Positions 52,101 to 62,251 of a DNA stretch of 64,000 nucleotides are shown piece after piece (position 1 is the stretch's first letter; the number at the start of each line of letters is the position of its first letter). A model generated the notes under the pieces. That model was not told the DNA's origin. It did not search any database and was given only the letters and a program-made list of their open reading frames with translations. The stretch covers positions 1,422,001-1,486,000 of the forward strand of contig NC_088338.1 of NCBI RefSeq assembly GCF_036884655.1, read 5' to 3'. Made by a program: the position numbers and the translations under genes. This DNA is from Musa acuminata AAA Group. Taxonomy: Eukaryota > Streptophyta > Magnoliopsida > Zingiberales > Musaceae.

Positions 52101-55100
52101 AATAGTATAAGTTTAGCAAAATCAATGTAAATTAGGTAAGAATAGTATCACATATCTTTTTCGGGCTTTGAAGAAGTCTTGTTCAAGGTTCGTATTTCAG
52201 TCCGTTATGAATTATCCTTCTGTAAATATTAAAATATTTACAGAAAAATCATTTGAATTGTTAGACTATTTTGTTACAATATGAACTCTAAAATTCAAAT
52301 GAATTAAATAATCACATATGTAGATATACCTGATTGTTGATTCTACCACCATAATGAACGACGGACCTCCACGAGTGGTGGATCGAGGTCCTCAATCCTA
52401 TACATCTGCATATCAATATGATATGTTTGTTAGACCCAATCATGAAATTGATCCCATGACATAGTATATTGATACACTGTATGCCATTGATGCATCAATA
52501 TGGTGCTGATCGTCATGAATCATATTTGTCCGAGACAGCTCTTAAGGCATATATTGGTGAATGTCAGAGCTTCTACTTTCGCTATTGATCTGCTACTCTG
52601 TATCATAATGTTGCTCAGAGAAGAATGACCAACTATCACCATACTGTTGTTGCCCGTATGATTCTCCATAATACGATGGAGCATTGTAGCACTGTTACAG
52701 TGCGATAACGGTCAATTTGATCGTTAGAACACTGTAGCACTGTTACAGTGCAGTAACGGTCGATTTCGATCGTTACCGAGTTGTGCCGAGCGGTAACGGT
52801 CGAAATTTTGACTGTTACCAATATTACCCCGTATCGTTCGATACGGGGCGCTTTTAGTCGTTCCACCCGGTTGCGGGCGGTCCGCGTACTGGTATGCCAT
52901 CGGACCGGTACGTACCGGGCGGTATCATTCGGTATTGCCTACCTTGGTCATTACTGCAGCACACTAATTACTTAAACCCATCACAAGGAGGTACTTGTTT
53001 AGCAAACACCTGAAATATTGGGAGAAAACAGGTTGAGCTTAAGAGAGCAAGCCTTTTGTGGGAAAGTAACAAAATTATTTGAAGGATGGTTCCTAATCTA
53101 TGAAATTTAATTGCTCTCGTGAATGCTTCTTTGCAGGCTATTTAGGCCAGAAACTCCTGTTTAAAAATGACTGTAAAATTGGACTTCAGAAAGGCAAAAT
53201 CTCATCTTGTTATCACCTGTCGTCTAATCGTTTTCCTTGTCTATCTGTATTTCTTGTCTTATTCAATATGTAGTCAACTGTTGAAAGAGAACCTCTTTTT
53301 CTGTTGTCCTTTCTTTTATGAAAATCCACATGATCAAATAATTAAATTCTCTTCTCATTCCCGTGTTTCTTTTATCTTATTGATTAAACTTGATTGATCT
53401 TTTTATGGGAAAAAAGACAAAAGCGTTGCTTTTGTGTGAAAAGTCACCTGTTATGTCTCAGTATCATGTAACATCTAGTTGTTACTCTCTTATGTATTTA
53501 ATTTTCATTTCTTAAAGCTTTAGTTACAAGGGTGATATATTGAGCTATTAGCAAAGGGCCAAGGGTGATATATAGAGCTTATACAAAAAATTATCTTGAT
53601 CTCTCTCCCCATGGAGTTTGCATGTGAAAGCACAACAGGGAAGATAATTTGCACCTTTTTCGGTTACTTATTTGGTTGGGCCTATAGAAATCAAGTTGAT
53701 TTCCTTTTTCTTGTCATCTGCTGTGGCTTCATTTATATTTTTCACATTTTTCTGCTTTTTTTTCCCTTGATTGTAGCATAGTCTTTGCTGAGTTAGTTCT
53801 TATAGCTCAAGTCTCTTGTTTACACAAATTCTATCTTCGTTCTTGATTTTATTCATATATTTTGCCTTGAATCCTGAGAATTTTATCCCTATATGCAGGT
53901 CAAACCTTTCCTACTTCAATCCCTAAACCATTCTCACCTCTTCCTACCTTGCAAACTTTTCCTGAGGCATAAAGGCCCTAAAATGCCACTTAATAGGACT
54001 GCCAGGATTAGAGCACTGCAAACTGCAGTACTTCTTTCACTTTGTGACTGAACCTCAAATCTAAAATAAACATTCAGTGATATCTGTAGCTGTTGCATCT
54101 GAATACACCACTTTCTCACTCTTAATTCCTTTTCAAACATTACTGTAACCAGTCCTCTACATTCCTGCTAAATCCCTTGCCTATCTTGAACTTAAATCTA
54201 CTTGTTTTGCCTAAAAGTTGAAGACATCATTGCTAGCATCAGTCGGCAAAGTTGAAAAAGAAAATTGTGTTGATTTCTAGACTGTCTTTGTAATTTGTGT
54301 AAGTTAATTCATGTGTTTCTCACTCCTCTCAGTTGCCATTGTAAATTGCAATAACTTGGAGTTTAAATCTTAATAAACTAATGTCAACGTTACAATTTTA
54401 TATATTATGGCTTTGGTTACTCAATATATTCCGATACACTAATTTATTTGTGTACCAGGGGATCTTACCTATCACGAGTTTTGTAGGGCATAGCTTTGTT
54501 AGTATTCCTCGGTGAATCTTGTAGGTTTTCCTATGTTATGTATGATATAATTTCTCTGTCAATTAGACATTCTTTTGGAAATATTCTTTCTAGGTTTTCT
54601 AAAAGGTGCCCAGCTGCACATGATTTCATTTTCCTTGAACTTTTCAGATTTAATCATAGATCAAAGAAAGCATTATATATATAATGCTAAACCAAATCTA
54701 CACTTTTCTTTTTTTAGTTAAAGTAAAAAATGCAAAAAAAAATGCCAGCTCACTGTCCTAATTTCACAAACACACTGAATAATTGAAAATCTTTTGGATA
54801 TTCATCACAAATTCAGAAAACCCTATGTGCCAAATGCTTTTTAATGTTCATACATTAAGTGTGGAGAAAATTAAATGTTGATTTTCATAATCGAGTTCAT
54901 TGGTATAAAATGGTCCTAAAGGCTAGACTCTACAGTAGTTTTACGAAGTATTCAACTACAATTAGTTGGTTCCTTCCTTATTTTCATCATGCTTTCTATT
55001 TTGTTCTCATTTTTCCTAAATAGAGGACAATTCTTCATGGAAAGTGACTTCTAAACATGTAATTGTTGGAGAAGTAAACATTAGTGAAAGAGACACTGCA

Positions 55101-58100
55101 TGGATAAAAGAGGGACTCTGACACATGCAGTCTCCAGAGTAGGTTTCCAAACTAGCGTATTTCTCCTAGCTTTTTTTAATGTATTGCTGCAACGATCATA
55201 TTCATTTATTTGCTTCCTTTTCCATCAAATAACTTGTATTTTGTTTGTGCTATCTTATTTGAAATCGATAATTGCTAACCTACTGCTGTAATAGTCATAT
55301 TCATGATTCCTTTACTTTCTTGTCCATCTTATATGTTACATCTAAGAATTCCAGTATTTTGTTTCTGATGAAAATTTTCTCATGATACAGATTATAAATG
55401 TCTACAATCAAGAATATGAAAGTGGGGCAGCATTTTGGCCCGATGTTCATCGCCGCATTATTACTGCTCTAATTATTTCCCAGCTGCTTCTACTTGGTCT
55501 TTTAAGTACAAAGCATGCTGTAAATTCAACACCTTTGCTACTAGTTCTTCCTGTGTTGACTATATGGTTTCATAGGTTCTGCAAGAATCGATATGAACCT
55601 GCATTTGTTAAATTTCCACTCCAGGTAATCCTTTATTCATTTTTTTGTAAATTATGTGGATCTTGTTCCATATCTCGTTTCCGCAGCTTATTTTGAGTTG
55701 AAAACACATGGCACAATTTAAGATTATCAAATTGTGTCGAATCTTAGTATAGGTGGTAAAATTGTAGTGCTAATTAGAAACTACGAGATTGAAGTTTCTT
55801 TAAGCAGAACTTGCTCTAACCATTACACATCATCTCCATTTACAGTGTAATCTCACATGGCTTTTGAAGTAATGGGAAAAATGTTATCCATGTAATGTTG
55901 AGAATGACATAAATTTTGGTATTCGTGCATAAAATAATTGAGACTAATCCAAAAATAATATCTATATATACATTCTTGATGCCAATTGAAAAACTAATGT
56001 TTGAAATGTTGACGATGTGAAACCCAATATGTTGTGGCACTTGCTATTTCTATGGTGCAATATGGATCCATGCAGACACAAGTAAGATGCATGATAAAGG
56101 AAAAGGATAAATGAAAACAAAAAGAAAAAGAAGATGAAAGTTAAGTAAAAGAATGAAAATGTACTAACCTGTTCTTAGCCTTCTTTGACATAATCTCTAA
56201 TGACGAATCACTCCCTAGGTGAATCTTACTGTAGATAGGGTTGATTACCCCCTTCTCGTGAAATAATTGATACATTGAGCTTGTTGTTTCTTTAACTAGT
56301 TTATAAAAAAAATGTCACCCTCTCTAATATTTTCAGTGGACTACATTCCCTAAATGATCCTTGGAAAACCGAAAAAAAGGAAAAAGAAAGGCATATGGTT
56401 ACTCTCAAAAAAGGGTGGTTACGTGCCATCCGGTATGGGTGGCTCATGCAAAATTACAAAACTTGATCCAAGGAATTTAAATTCAGTTACTCTGTCTTTG
56501 TCCATAGCCATATCAGTATTGGTCTGTTCGGTTCCAACACACTATGTCTAAACATACCATGATAATGTTATGGGAGCAATAGGAGGGGAGGAAGCAGCGA
56601 TTTTAAAAGGCGCTCGGGCGCTCATCTAGGCGCTCGGGTGAGGCGAGGCCCGAGCGCCTCGCTAATCTCCCAAGCGGAGTGCTTCAAACAGGCGCCGCCT
56701 GGGCACTCGCCCGAGCCCAGGCATTGGGCGCTTCGGGCGAGCGCCCGGGTTAACCAAGGTGATCGAACCAGGATTTTAGGTCTGGTTCGGTCCTGGTTCG
56801 GTCTATGATGGTTAGTTGGTTCAATCAAACCAACTAAAACTGATATAAGTGACAACCGAACCCTAACCCTCGCTGCTGTCGATCCCGATCCCTTTCTCGA
56901 TCCCGCTGCTCGCAAACGCTGTCGCTGCTCGCAAATGCTGCCGCTCGCGCCTCCCGCTGCTCGCCACGCCTGCTCCCGCTCCCACTCCTGCTCCCGCTGC
57001 CGCTGCTCGCAAACACTACCGCTGTTGCCGCTCCCGCCTCCCGCTGCTCGCTGCTGCCGCCGCTGCCGCTTCCTCTTTTCTCAGTCAGCAGGCTCAGCAC
57101 CCCTTTACACTTCCTTTTAACAGTATACATATACTATATACTGTTAATATTATTAAGTTTATTTGAAATGATTAATTTTTAATACTATTAATAGATTAAT
57201 AATATATTATTTTGATTTTAATATTGTTAATTTTTATTTATTTGAAACTTTTTGTTAATGCGACATTGTGATTTTGTATCTTAGATTTTCTTAATTTAAT
57301 AGCATATTTTTATTTAAAATTTTAAATAATTATATTTATTAATTATATTATATATTTTTATATTTTAGCGTCTCGCTTCGCTCGGGCGAGCGCCTAGCAC
57401 CTCGGGCGTTTTTGAACCTTGACGCCTTTTGGCGCCTAGCGCTTTTTAAATCACTGGGAGAAATTTAAAGAAGAAGAAAAAGAAAGGAAGAAGATGAAAG
57501 AGGAAGAAGAGGAGGTCTATTGGAGTGGACGGTGGGAGTGCTTGCAGCAACAGGCAACTGACAACAGGTGTGTGAGTGGTGATGGGCGGAGAGCAGACTC
57601 GAGACTCTTTGCAAGAAGTTGCATTGCAGCCCTACATCACGAACTAGACTGGACCACTGTGAACTGGTTATAGTTATATAAAGTATAAAGGAATGAAATT
57701 ATTATTATTTTACCTATCATGTGAAGCTTCATGTACATTTGAGTATCATATATCCAATCAATGATATTGGGGAAGACCTTAGATCTAGGTGTCCCGCCCT
57801 AATTTGCTTGGAGTTAATATAAAGTAGTGTAGCCATTTATGGCACCTATTCCATGTGCTTAATGATAATGATTTCAACTATTACATCCTAGAAATACGGA
57901 GGATAAAGTATGATTCCGATGATACTTCTTTTATATAAGCCCTTAAAGTGAGAGCTAGACCAATTACTTAATGTAAATATATTATTGATTCTATTTTTCT
58001 TGGCTAAATGGAATATAAGGAGATTAAGTAGTAAATTGAGTGGTATCAAGCCACAAAATTTTCTCTTCTGTGAATCTTTGAACAAGTATGCATCTAGTTA

Positions 58101-60376
58101 TCATTATAGGTGAAATGAGTGACATGTTGTGTCCAAATCAGGGTTTTGAACAAGGTATGCAATACCGTACCGTACCGGTGTTTCGAGGTTGGCTCGGTAT
58201 GGTACGGTATCGGTGTATTGAGCGGTACACCCTAGTGTACCGAATAATTTTATATATTTTCTTCATTACTGTAGCACTGTAGCACTGCTACAGTATAGCA
58301 TTGTAGCACTGTAGCGATATCGGGCGGTCCGTGTACCGGTATGTCGTCGGACCGGTACGTACCGCCCGTACCGGGCGATACCATTCGGTACTGCATACCA
58401 TGGTTTTGAATACCAGTTCGTACCGATGTACCGAGCAAAGCTCGGTACCATAACCTTAAAAATATCTTCATCTATCACGCTAGGGCGTACCGATCGGTAT
58501 GCCTTGGTAATAGTCGAAATCCGAGACGGTACCTGTTGGTACACCTTGGTGCCGCCCGATGGAGGGCAGTCCGCATATCAATATCCTCTCGATGCATAGC
58601 GCCCGTACCGGGCGGTACACATCGAAATTAAGAATCCTAGTCCAAATTGCTATCCTCTTCAAGGTAGGATATTGCCAGTGTCTTTGTCTAGAAAAGATAC
58701 AAATGTTCACCAACTATTTATTGGCCTTCTTGAAATTAGTGTTATTTTTAGACACCACTTATATAATATTAGTTCTCTCCAATATCATCAATTACAGTGT
58801 CCATCAGATCCTATATGTATCCTTGGATGTTAAATTTGATTATGATGCATCAATGGACCTGCTGTTGCATGTGTAGGTATTGTTAAGGGCCCACTACTTG
58901 AAGATTTTGATCCTTCTGTGAATTTACTCGACCTCATCATCAAGATACACCTTAGTGATCTCATATGAAGGAAGAGGTTGTATCTTGGGTTCATGTTTCT
59001 AAGTGGTTTACATGATGAATCTGTAATTCACATCCTGAGCTAGGATGGGTGATAGATGCAGTTGAAATTGTACAAGCAGTGGTTGCCTTACCTATATCCT
59101 CTTTTTCTTATAATAGTCATGGTCCATTTGCAATCTGAAAGGGGAATGCCATGGGATCAAGATCAAATATCAGACATCAATCTCTTATCGAAAAACTAAA
59201 GAAACACCAAAAAAAAAACTAAAGAAACACTTGATGCCCCTTCTTCGGGTTGGGATGGTGCTCATCCGAGCACTTGTGCCATAATAGAAATGCATCATGG
59301 TCCATTCCCAATCTAAAAGGGGAATGCCATGGGATCAAGATCAAATATCAGCTGTCAATCTCTTATCGAAAAACTGTAGAAACGCTTGATGCCTCCTTCT
59401 TGGGGTTGGGATGGTGCTAGTCACCTCATACTAGCACTTGTGCCTATCTCATGAGCATCGCATGCTAAATCATCACTAGCTTGTCTGATACTAAAAGACT
59501 TGTTGAACTAGGATGGACTAGCAACACTAGCATTGCTACCGCTATTTCCATGCTTGAATTGAGATGGATCGACCAAATGTTTGTATCTTATATTCTTGTG
59601 CATATGAGATTACTCCAAACATAGTAAATATTACTTGTGTACCTTTGGATTTTCCTAGCATCCAACTATGCCTTCAAAAGCTTGTTCAATTTTTAAAGGG
59701 CTCTTGTTTATATGGCAACACCAGGGATTCCACTAGTCAAATGTTACTGTAGCCTTATTCCTCTGCCATGACCAATATATTCGAAGTGTATGTATTGGCA
59801 ATCATGGTGACACTTCAAGTGATGGCCACTCTAGCTTAATATATAGCTTTGATTATGTTATTTTCATACAAACATTAACAACTAATTCAGGTATAAAATT
59901 CCAAAAATGTACATTTTAGTGGAAATTCGATCTAGACTGACAGAAATGTAGATTAGATTATCATTTTTGGTTAATAGCATAGCCTGCATCCATACTTGGA
60001 CGCTGAAATTCTATGAGATAACTATTCTACTTTATGTTGCTAGAGTAGATTTAAAATGAAAAATCAGGCATCTGTTAGTATGATTGTCCTCTTACATCTT
60101 GTGCTCTTTCACTTGCAGGAAGCAATGATGAAAGATACATTAGAGCGTGCCAGGGAACCTAACCTAGACTTGCGAGCATACCTCCTGAATACATATGTAC
60201 ACCCAGTATTTAAAGATGGTGAGGATGACGATAGCTTTTCGGATGATGGGGAACAAGAATGTGAGAATGTCTTAGTGCCCACGAAGCGCCAATCCCGGAA
60301 GAACACACCAGTTCCCAGTAAATATAATGGTTCATCTTCTCCTTCTCTTCCTGACATTGCCAAAGAAGAGCTATAA
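34127..60376 (+). CDS. OSCA1: OSCA1/CSC1-type hyperosmolality- and stretch-gated calcium channel
   Basis: This is a plasma-membrane cation channel of the OSCA/TMEM63 family, opened by membrane tension and needed for osmotic calcium signals. The eleven coding exons are 34127-34440, 35287-35436, 36528-36663, 37871-37972, 42713-42832, 42963-43043, 45584-45924, 48101-48346, 51427-51751, 55391-55624 and 60119-60376. They sum to 768 residues, the usual length for OSCA1. TM0 lies at about residues 5-28. The cytosolic domain holds FTVLVRNVPPDPDESVSELV and KKKKQMQNW. The membrane core starts near residue 370 (TVRRLIIAVAFFFLTFFFMI), with LANIEGIEK, IKSFIQGFLPGIALKIFL, YIMVDGWAGIAGEILRLKPL and QIQLYFLLGLVYAVVTP-like segments. 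The tail is acidic (EDDDSFSDDGEQE). Introns exceed 90% of the span and are filled with transposons and duplications. The exact OSCA1 paralogue is not resolved. Confidence 0.95.
36151..36340. mobile_element. GGTAC-rich hAT-like MITE, copy B
   Basis: The element has the ends CAAGGTTCATC and GGCGAACCAT, and is flanked by ATTTACGA (36143-36150) and ATTTATGA (36341-36348), one mismatch. The inside has many GTACC/GGTAC palindromic pieces. It lies in the OSCA1 intron before the exon at 36528. Confidence 0.75.
38266..38457. repeat. tandem duplication of about 97 bp
   Basis: The block TGAAAATAG...AACTGAAGGCTTTGAATCCA recurs immediately from 38363 with a few substitutions and small indels. It lies in the 4.7-kb OSCA1 intron. 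Confidence 0.85.
38845..39030. mobile_element. GGTAC-rich hAT-like MITE, copy C
   Basis: Ends CATGGTTCGCCTTA and ATAACGAACCTTG are inverted repeats. The flanks are GGTAATTT (38837-38844) and AGTAATTT (39031-39038), one mismatch. The length is 186 bp. Confidence 0.8.
40190..41750. repeat. three-copy tandem repeat of about 230 bp, third copy split by a transposon
   Basis: Copies begin near 40190, 40416 and 40673. Shared blocks are TTGGAATCAAGTATCTTTC, TATGGACAACCTATTGGCAA and AATAGGAATCTGTTCCATGC. The third copy is interrupted at 40817-41601 by the hAT-like element and continues at 41602. Confidence 0.85.
40817..41601. mobile_element. non-autonomous hAT-like element, GGCGC-rich family, copy 2
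   Basis: The element starts CAGTGATTTAAAAGGACG and ends GCGCTTTTTAAATCACTG. It is flanked by a perfect 8-bp target duplication, GTGTTGAT, at 40809-40816 and 41602-41609. The interior is rich in GCTG/GTCG units and is shorter and more diverged than copies 1 and 3. It encodes no transposase. It sits in the OSCA1 intron between exons ending 37972 and starting 42713. Confidence 0.9.
43044..45583 (+). other. 2.5-kb OSCA1 intron
   Basis: This AT-rich intron has a GTATGT donor and a CTTTAG acceptor. No defined element was recognised within it. Confidence 0.7.
46953..47190. repeat. imperfect tandem duplication of about 120 bp
   Basis: The blocks AGCAGATAGCTATGACATA (46956) and AGCAGGAGATAGCTATGGCA (about 47072) head two related copies. 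Both contain a CTTCA(G/A)TCACTGCTCTT segment. They lie in the OSCA1 intron before the exon at 48101. Confidence 0.75.
49704..50141. mobile_element. GGTAC-rich hAT-like element, copy D, with purine-rich insert
   Basis: Ends CAAGGTTCACC and GGTGAACATAG are inverted relatives. The flanks are CTTTTGTT (49696-49703) and CTTGTGTT (50142-50149), one mismatch. The interior carries a GA-rich block (about 49800-49905) that yields a Glu/Lys-rich open frame, not a gene. Confidence 0.7.
50310..50530. repeat. diverged local duplication
   Basis: ATCTTGGGGTTTTTCACATT (50324) and ATCTTGGGTTTTTCACATTG (50471) head related stretches that both continue to CTTTAACAAGTCGCTA. The period is about 147 bp. Confidence 0.7.
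51946..52946. mobile_element. GGTAC-rich hAT-like element, copy E (1 kb)
   Basis: Ends CAAGGTCTGCAATACCG and CGGTATTGCCTACCTTG are inverted repeats. The target duplication is GTTATTAC (51938-51945) and GTCATTAC (52947-52954), one mismatch. Near the right end two copies of GTAGCACTGTTACAGTGC (about 52685 and 52735) precede TAACGGTC. No transposase was seen. Confidence 0.85.
52955..55390 (+). other. remainder of the OSCA1 intron between exons 9 and 10
   Basis: The DNA is AT-rich intronic sequence ending GATACAG at the acceptor. Several open frames are present but none is recognisable. Confidence 0.6.
56595..57456. mobile_element. non-autonomous hAT-like element, GGCGC-rich family, copy 3 (inverted relative to copy 1)
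   Basis: The element starts CAGCGATTTTAAAAGGCG and ends GCGCTTTTTAAATCACTG. The flanks GGAGGAAG (56587-56594) and GGAGAAAT (57457-57464) differ at two bases. The interior carries, on the minus strand, the same GTTGGTTCAATCAAACCAAC, TCCTGGTTCGGT and GCGAGCAGCGG-type blocks as copy 1. It lies in the last OSCA1 intron. Confidence 0.8.
58151..58402. mobile_element. GGTAC-rich hAT-like MITE, copy F
   Basis: Ends CAAGGTATGCAATACCG and CGGTACTGCATACCATG are inverted repeats. They are flanked by a perfect 8-bp duplication, GTTTTGAA (58143-58150 and 58403-58410). The core carries TGTAGCACTGTAGCACTG. A further GGTAC-rich fragment at 58410-58620 may be a second, broken copy. Confidence 0.9.
59119..59450. 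repeat. tandem duplication of about 180 bp
   Basis: CATGGTCCATTTGCAATCTG (about 59119) and CATGGTCCATTCCCAATCTA (about 59297) begin two similar copies. Both include GGGGAATGCCATGGGATCAA and a TTCTTSGGGTTGGGATGGTG-like segment. They lie in the last OSCA1 intron. Confidence 0.85.
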
Positions 60377-61546
60377 TATATAATGGATATTCACTCCTAA
60401 TTCCCCTGTACATTAGCATCACGAGGAGTGAATTGAAGGGGTGTGATATATTTGATCTCCTCAATTTGATATGCTGAAGATAGATCCAACTCAATGCACA
60501 CTGTGGATTCAGCTACTCAGATCAGGATGGATACGGACACTTCACTCGTTCACAAAAGTTATGTTATCATGTGGTTAATCTTCACTTCAAACACAGCTTT
60601 ACAAAGGTCTCCTGTTGTAATTGGCCCATTTGTTTCAGTAGCATGGCTTGCTTTCAACCAAGTCAAAGTCATCCGATTTATCTTTCTATCACAAACTCTA
60701 ATACTATGTTGGATTTTTTTTCGATGAATACAGACTCGAACAAAATTGTGGACACTCGACTAGTATAATAAGATGATGGTTTCAAATCCTTAATTTCTGC
60801 TAATATATATAGTGTTGCCACATGTCCATATTAGTGGTAATTCTTCACTATAATTTGTTTTTTCTGTTTTGGGTGGTGTTAAGTTAGATTTAGGTTCTTC
60901 CACGTGGATGTTGATTTGGTTCGAATCGATGTACTCTTTTGCATCTGAGTGATATGGTGTTGGGTGAAGGAAAAGTTCAAAGTTAAGACTTAGCAAAACT
61001 GCATTGAGGACATACTTGACAAGGTTTATTCGATACTTAAGTCAGTGTTTTATTCAGAGGATTTGATCATTATCAAATCTATATGGATGTAAGCGTCATG
61101 GAATAGTTCAGATGTCAAAGAATATACCTGAGGGGTCTTTTTATTAGTGCAGTATGAGATTATTGTATTGGATGTCAAGATAAAATATCAGAAATAATTA
61201 TGCTTTTTTTTTCGATCATACGGTAAAGATTGATGGAATCAACTTTCCATTTATATGACATGGCTAATTCCGCAAGGTCGATTAGATGAGGGGTGGGATG
61301 TTGATTTGAAAATCGTAATATATCTATCGAAATATTGATGAGGTGTCGATAACTATCTATGTGTCACAGTCTATCTATATATTGAAGTTATTTTGTAAGA
61401 AGCTATAGGTTTGCATTTTCTAAAATCAAATCAGTAAGTTCATCACCCTAACCATCTAAGTTTTCTAGCAATTAACAAAAAGAATAAGAACAGAATAATC
61501 TTTGCCATCATAATATAAAATAATTAGTTAATTTTTTTATAATTTA
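60377..61546. other. OSCA1 3' UTR and intergenic DNA
   Basis: The first few hundred bases are probably OSCA1 3' UTR. The rest is AT-rich, with no gene seen. Confidence 0.5.
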
Positions 61547-61812
61547 GGATTAATTATAGATTATCCTATGTAATTAGTTACTTTTAGTATCCCGATCTTT
61601 ATATTTTTAAAAGTTACAATAAAATTCTTATACTTAAGATTAATGTCGTTGTTCCAACAAAATCTCTCTTTTCATTTTTAATTCTATAAAATTATATTTT
61701 TAATCATATAGAGATCTCGTTATTTTAATTTCATAAGTATAAAAATCTCAATATAATTTTTAAAAATATACGGATCAAAATATTAAAAATAAAAATAACT
61801 AAGTAATTAGTC
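61547..61812. mobile_element. AT-rich MITE-like element, copy 2
   Basis: The left arm AATTAGTTACTTTTAGTATC plus ATATTTTTAAAA is matched in inverted form by the right arm ending TAAGTAATTAGTC. It is related to the copy at 25564-25763. It sits just upstream of the desaturase promoter. Confidence 0.55.
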
Positions 61813-61833
61813 GCTTCCCAATCAAAGACGGAA

Positions 61834-61867
61834 GGAGAGAGAGAGAGAGAGAGAGAGCTATTTATAG
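61834..61867 (+). promoter_or_regulatory. (GA)n tract and TATA-like box of the desaturase gene
   Basis: A GA run (61834-61857) is followed directly by CTATTTATAG (61858-61867), a plausible TATA box. Transcription would start near 61895. Confidence 0.5.
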
Positions 61868-61894
61868 CAATGCTACACCAAATCCGAGGTTTGC

Positions 61895-62251
61895 TGGGTT
61901 GACCAAATCTGTGGCAGGAGTGGACGAAGAACATCCATACTCCATGTTTCCCTCGCATCCTTTCTGTCTGCCGCATTGGTCGAAGGTAAGAGTCGTGGCA
62001 CATGAACGATCGATCGCCTTTGTCTTTTTATTTGCAGGTTTCCCTTCTTTCTTTCCCATCCTTCTCCTCTTCGCTACAATAATTCTCACCACCCGGTGGG
62101 AGCGAAAAGCAGAGGAAGGGATCGAAGGACAGCGCGGCAAAGACGGGGAGGTAATTAATTAGTAAGGGATGGATGATAGGACCGAATCTATTTGTTAGGT
62201 TTGCGTTCGTTGATTCATTCAGGTATAGATCTTGCAGCAACAGTGGAAGCC
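61895..62251 (+). other. desaturase 5' UTR, probably with an intron
   Basis: A donor-like GAAG|GTAAGAG lies at 61984-61992. Acceptor-like sites are TTTGCAG (about 62038), TTCAG (62221) and TTGCAG (62236). The exact intron cannot be fixed. Confidence 0.4.
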
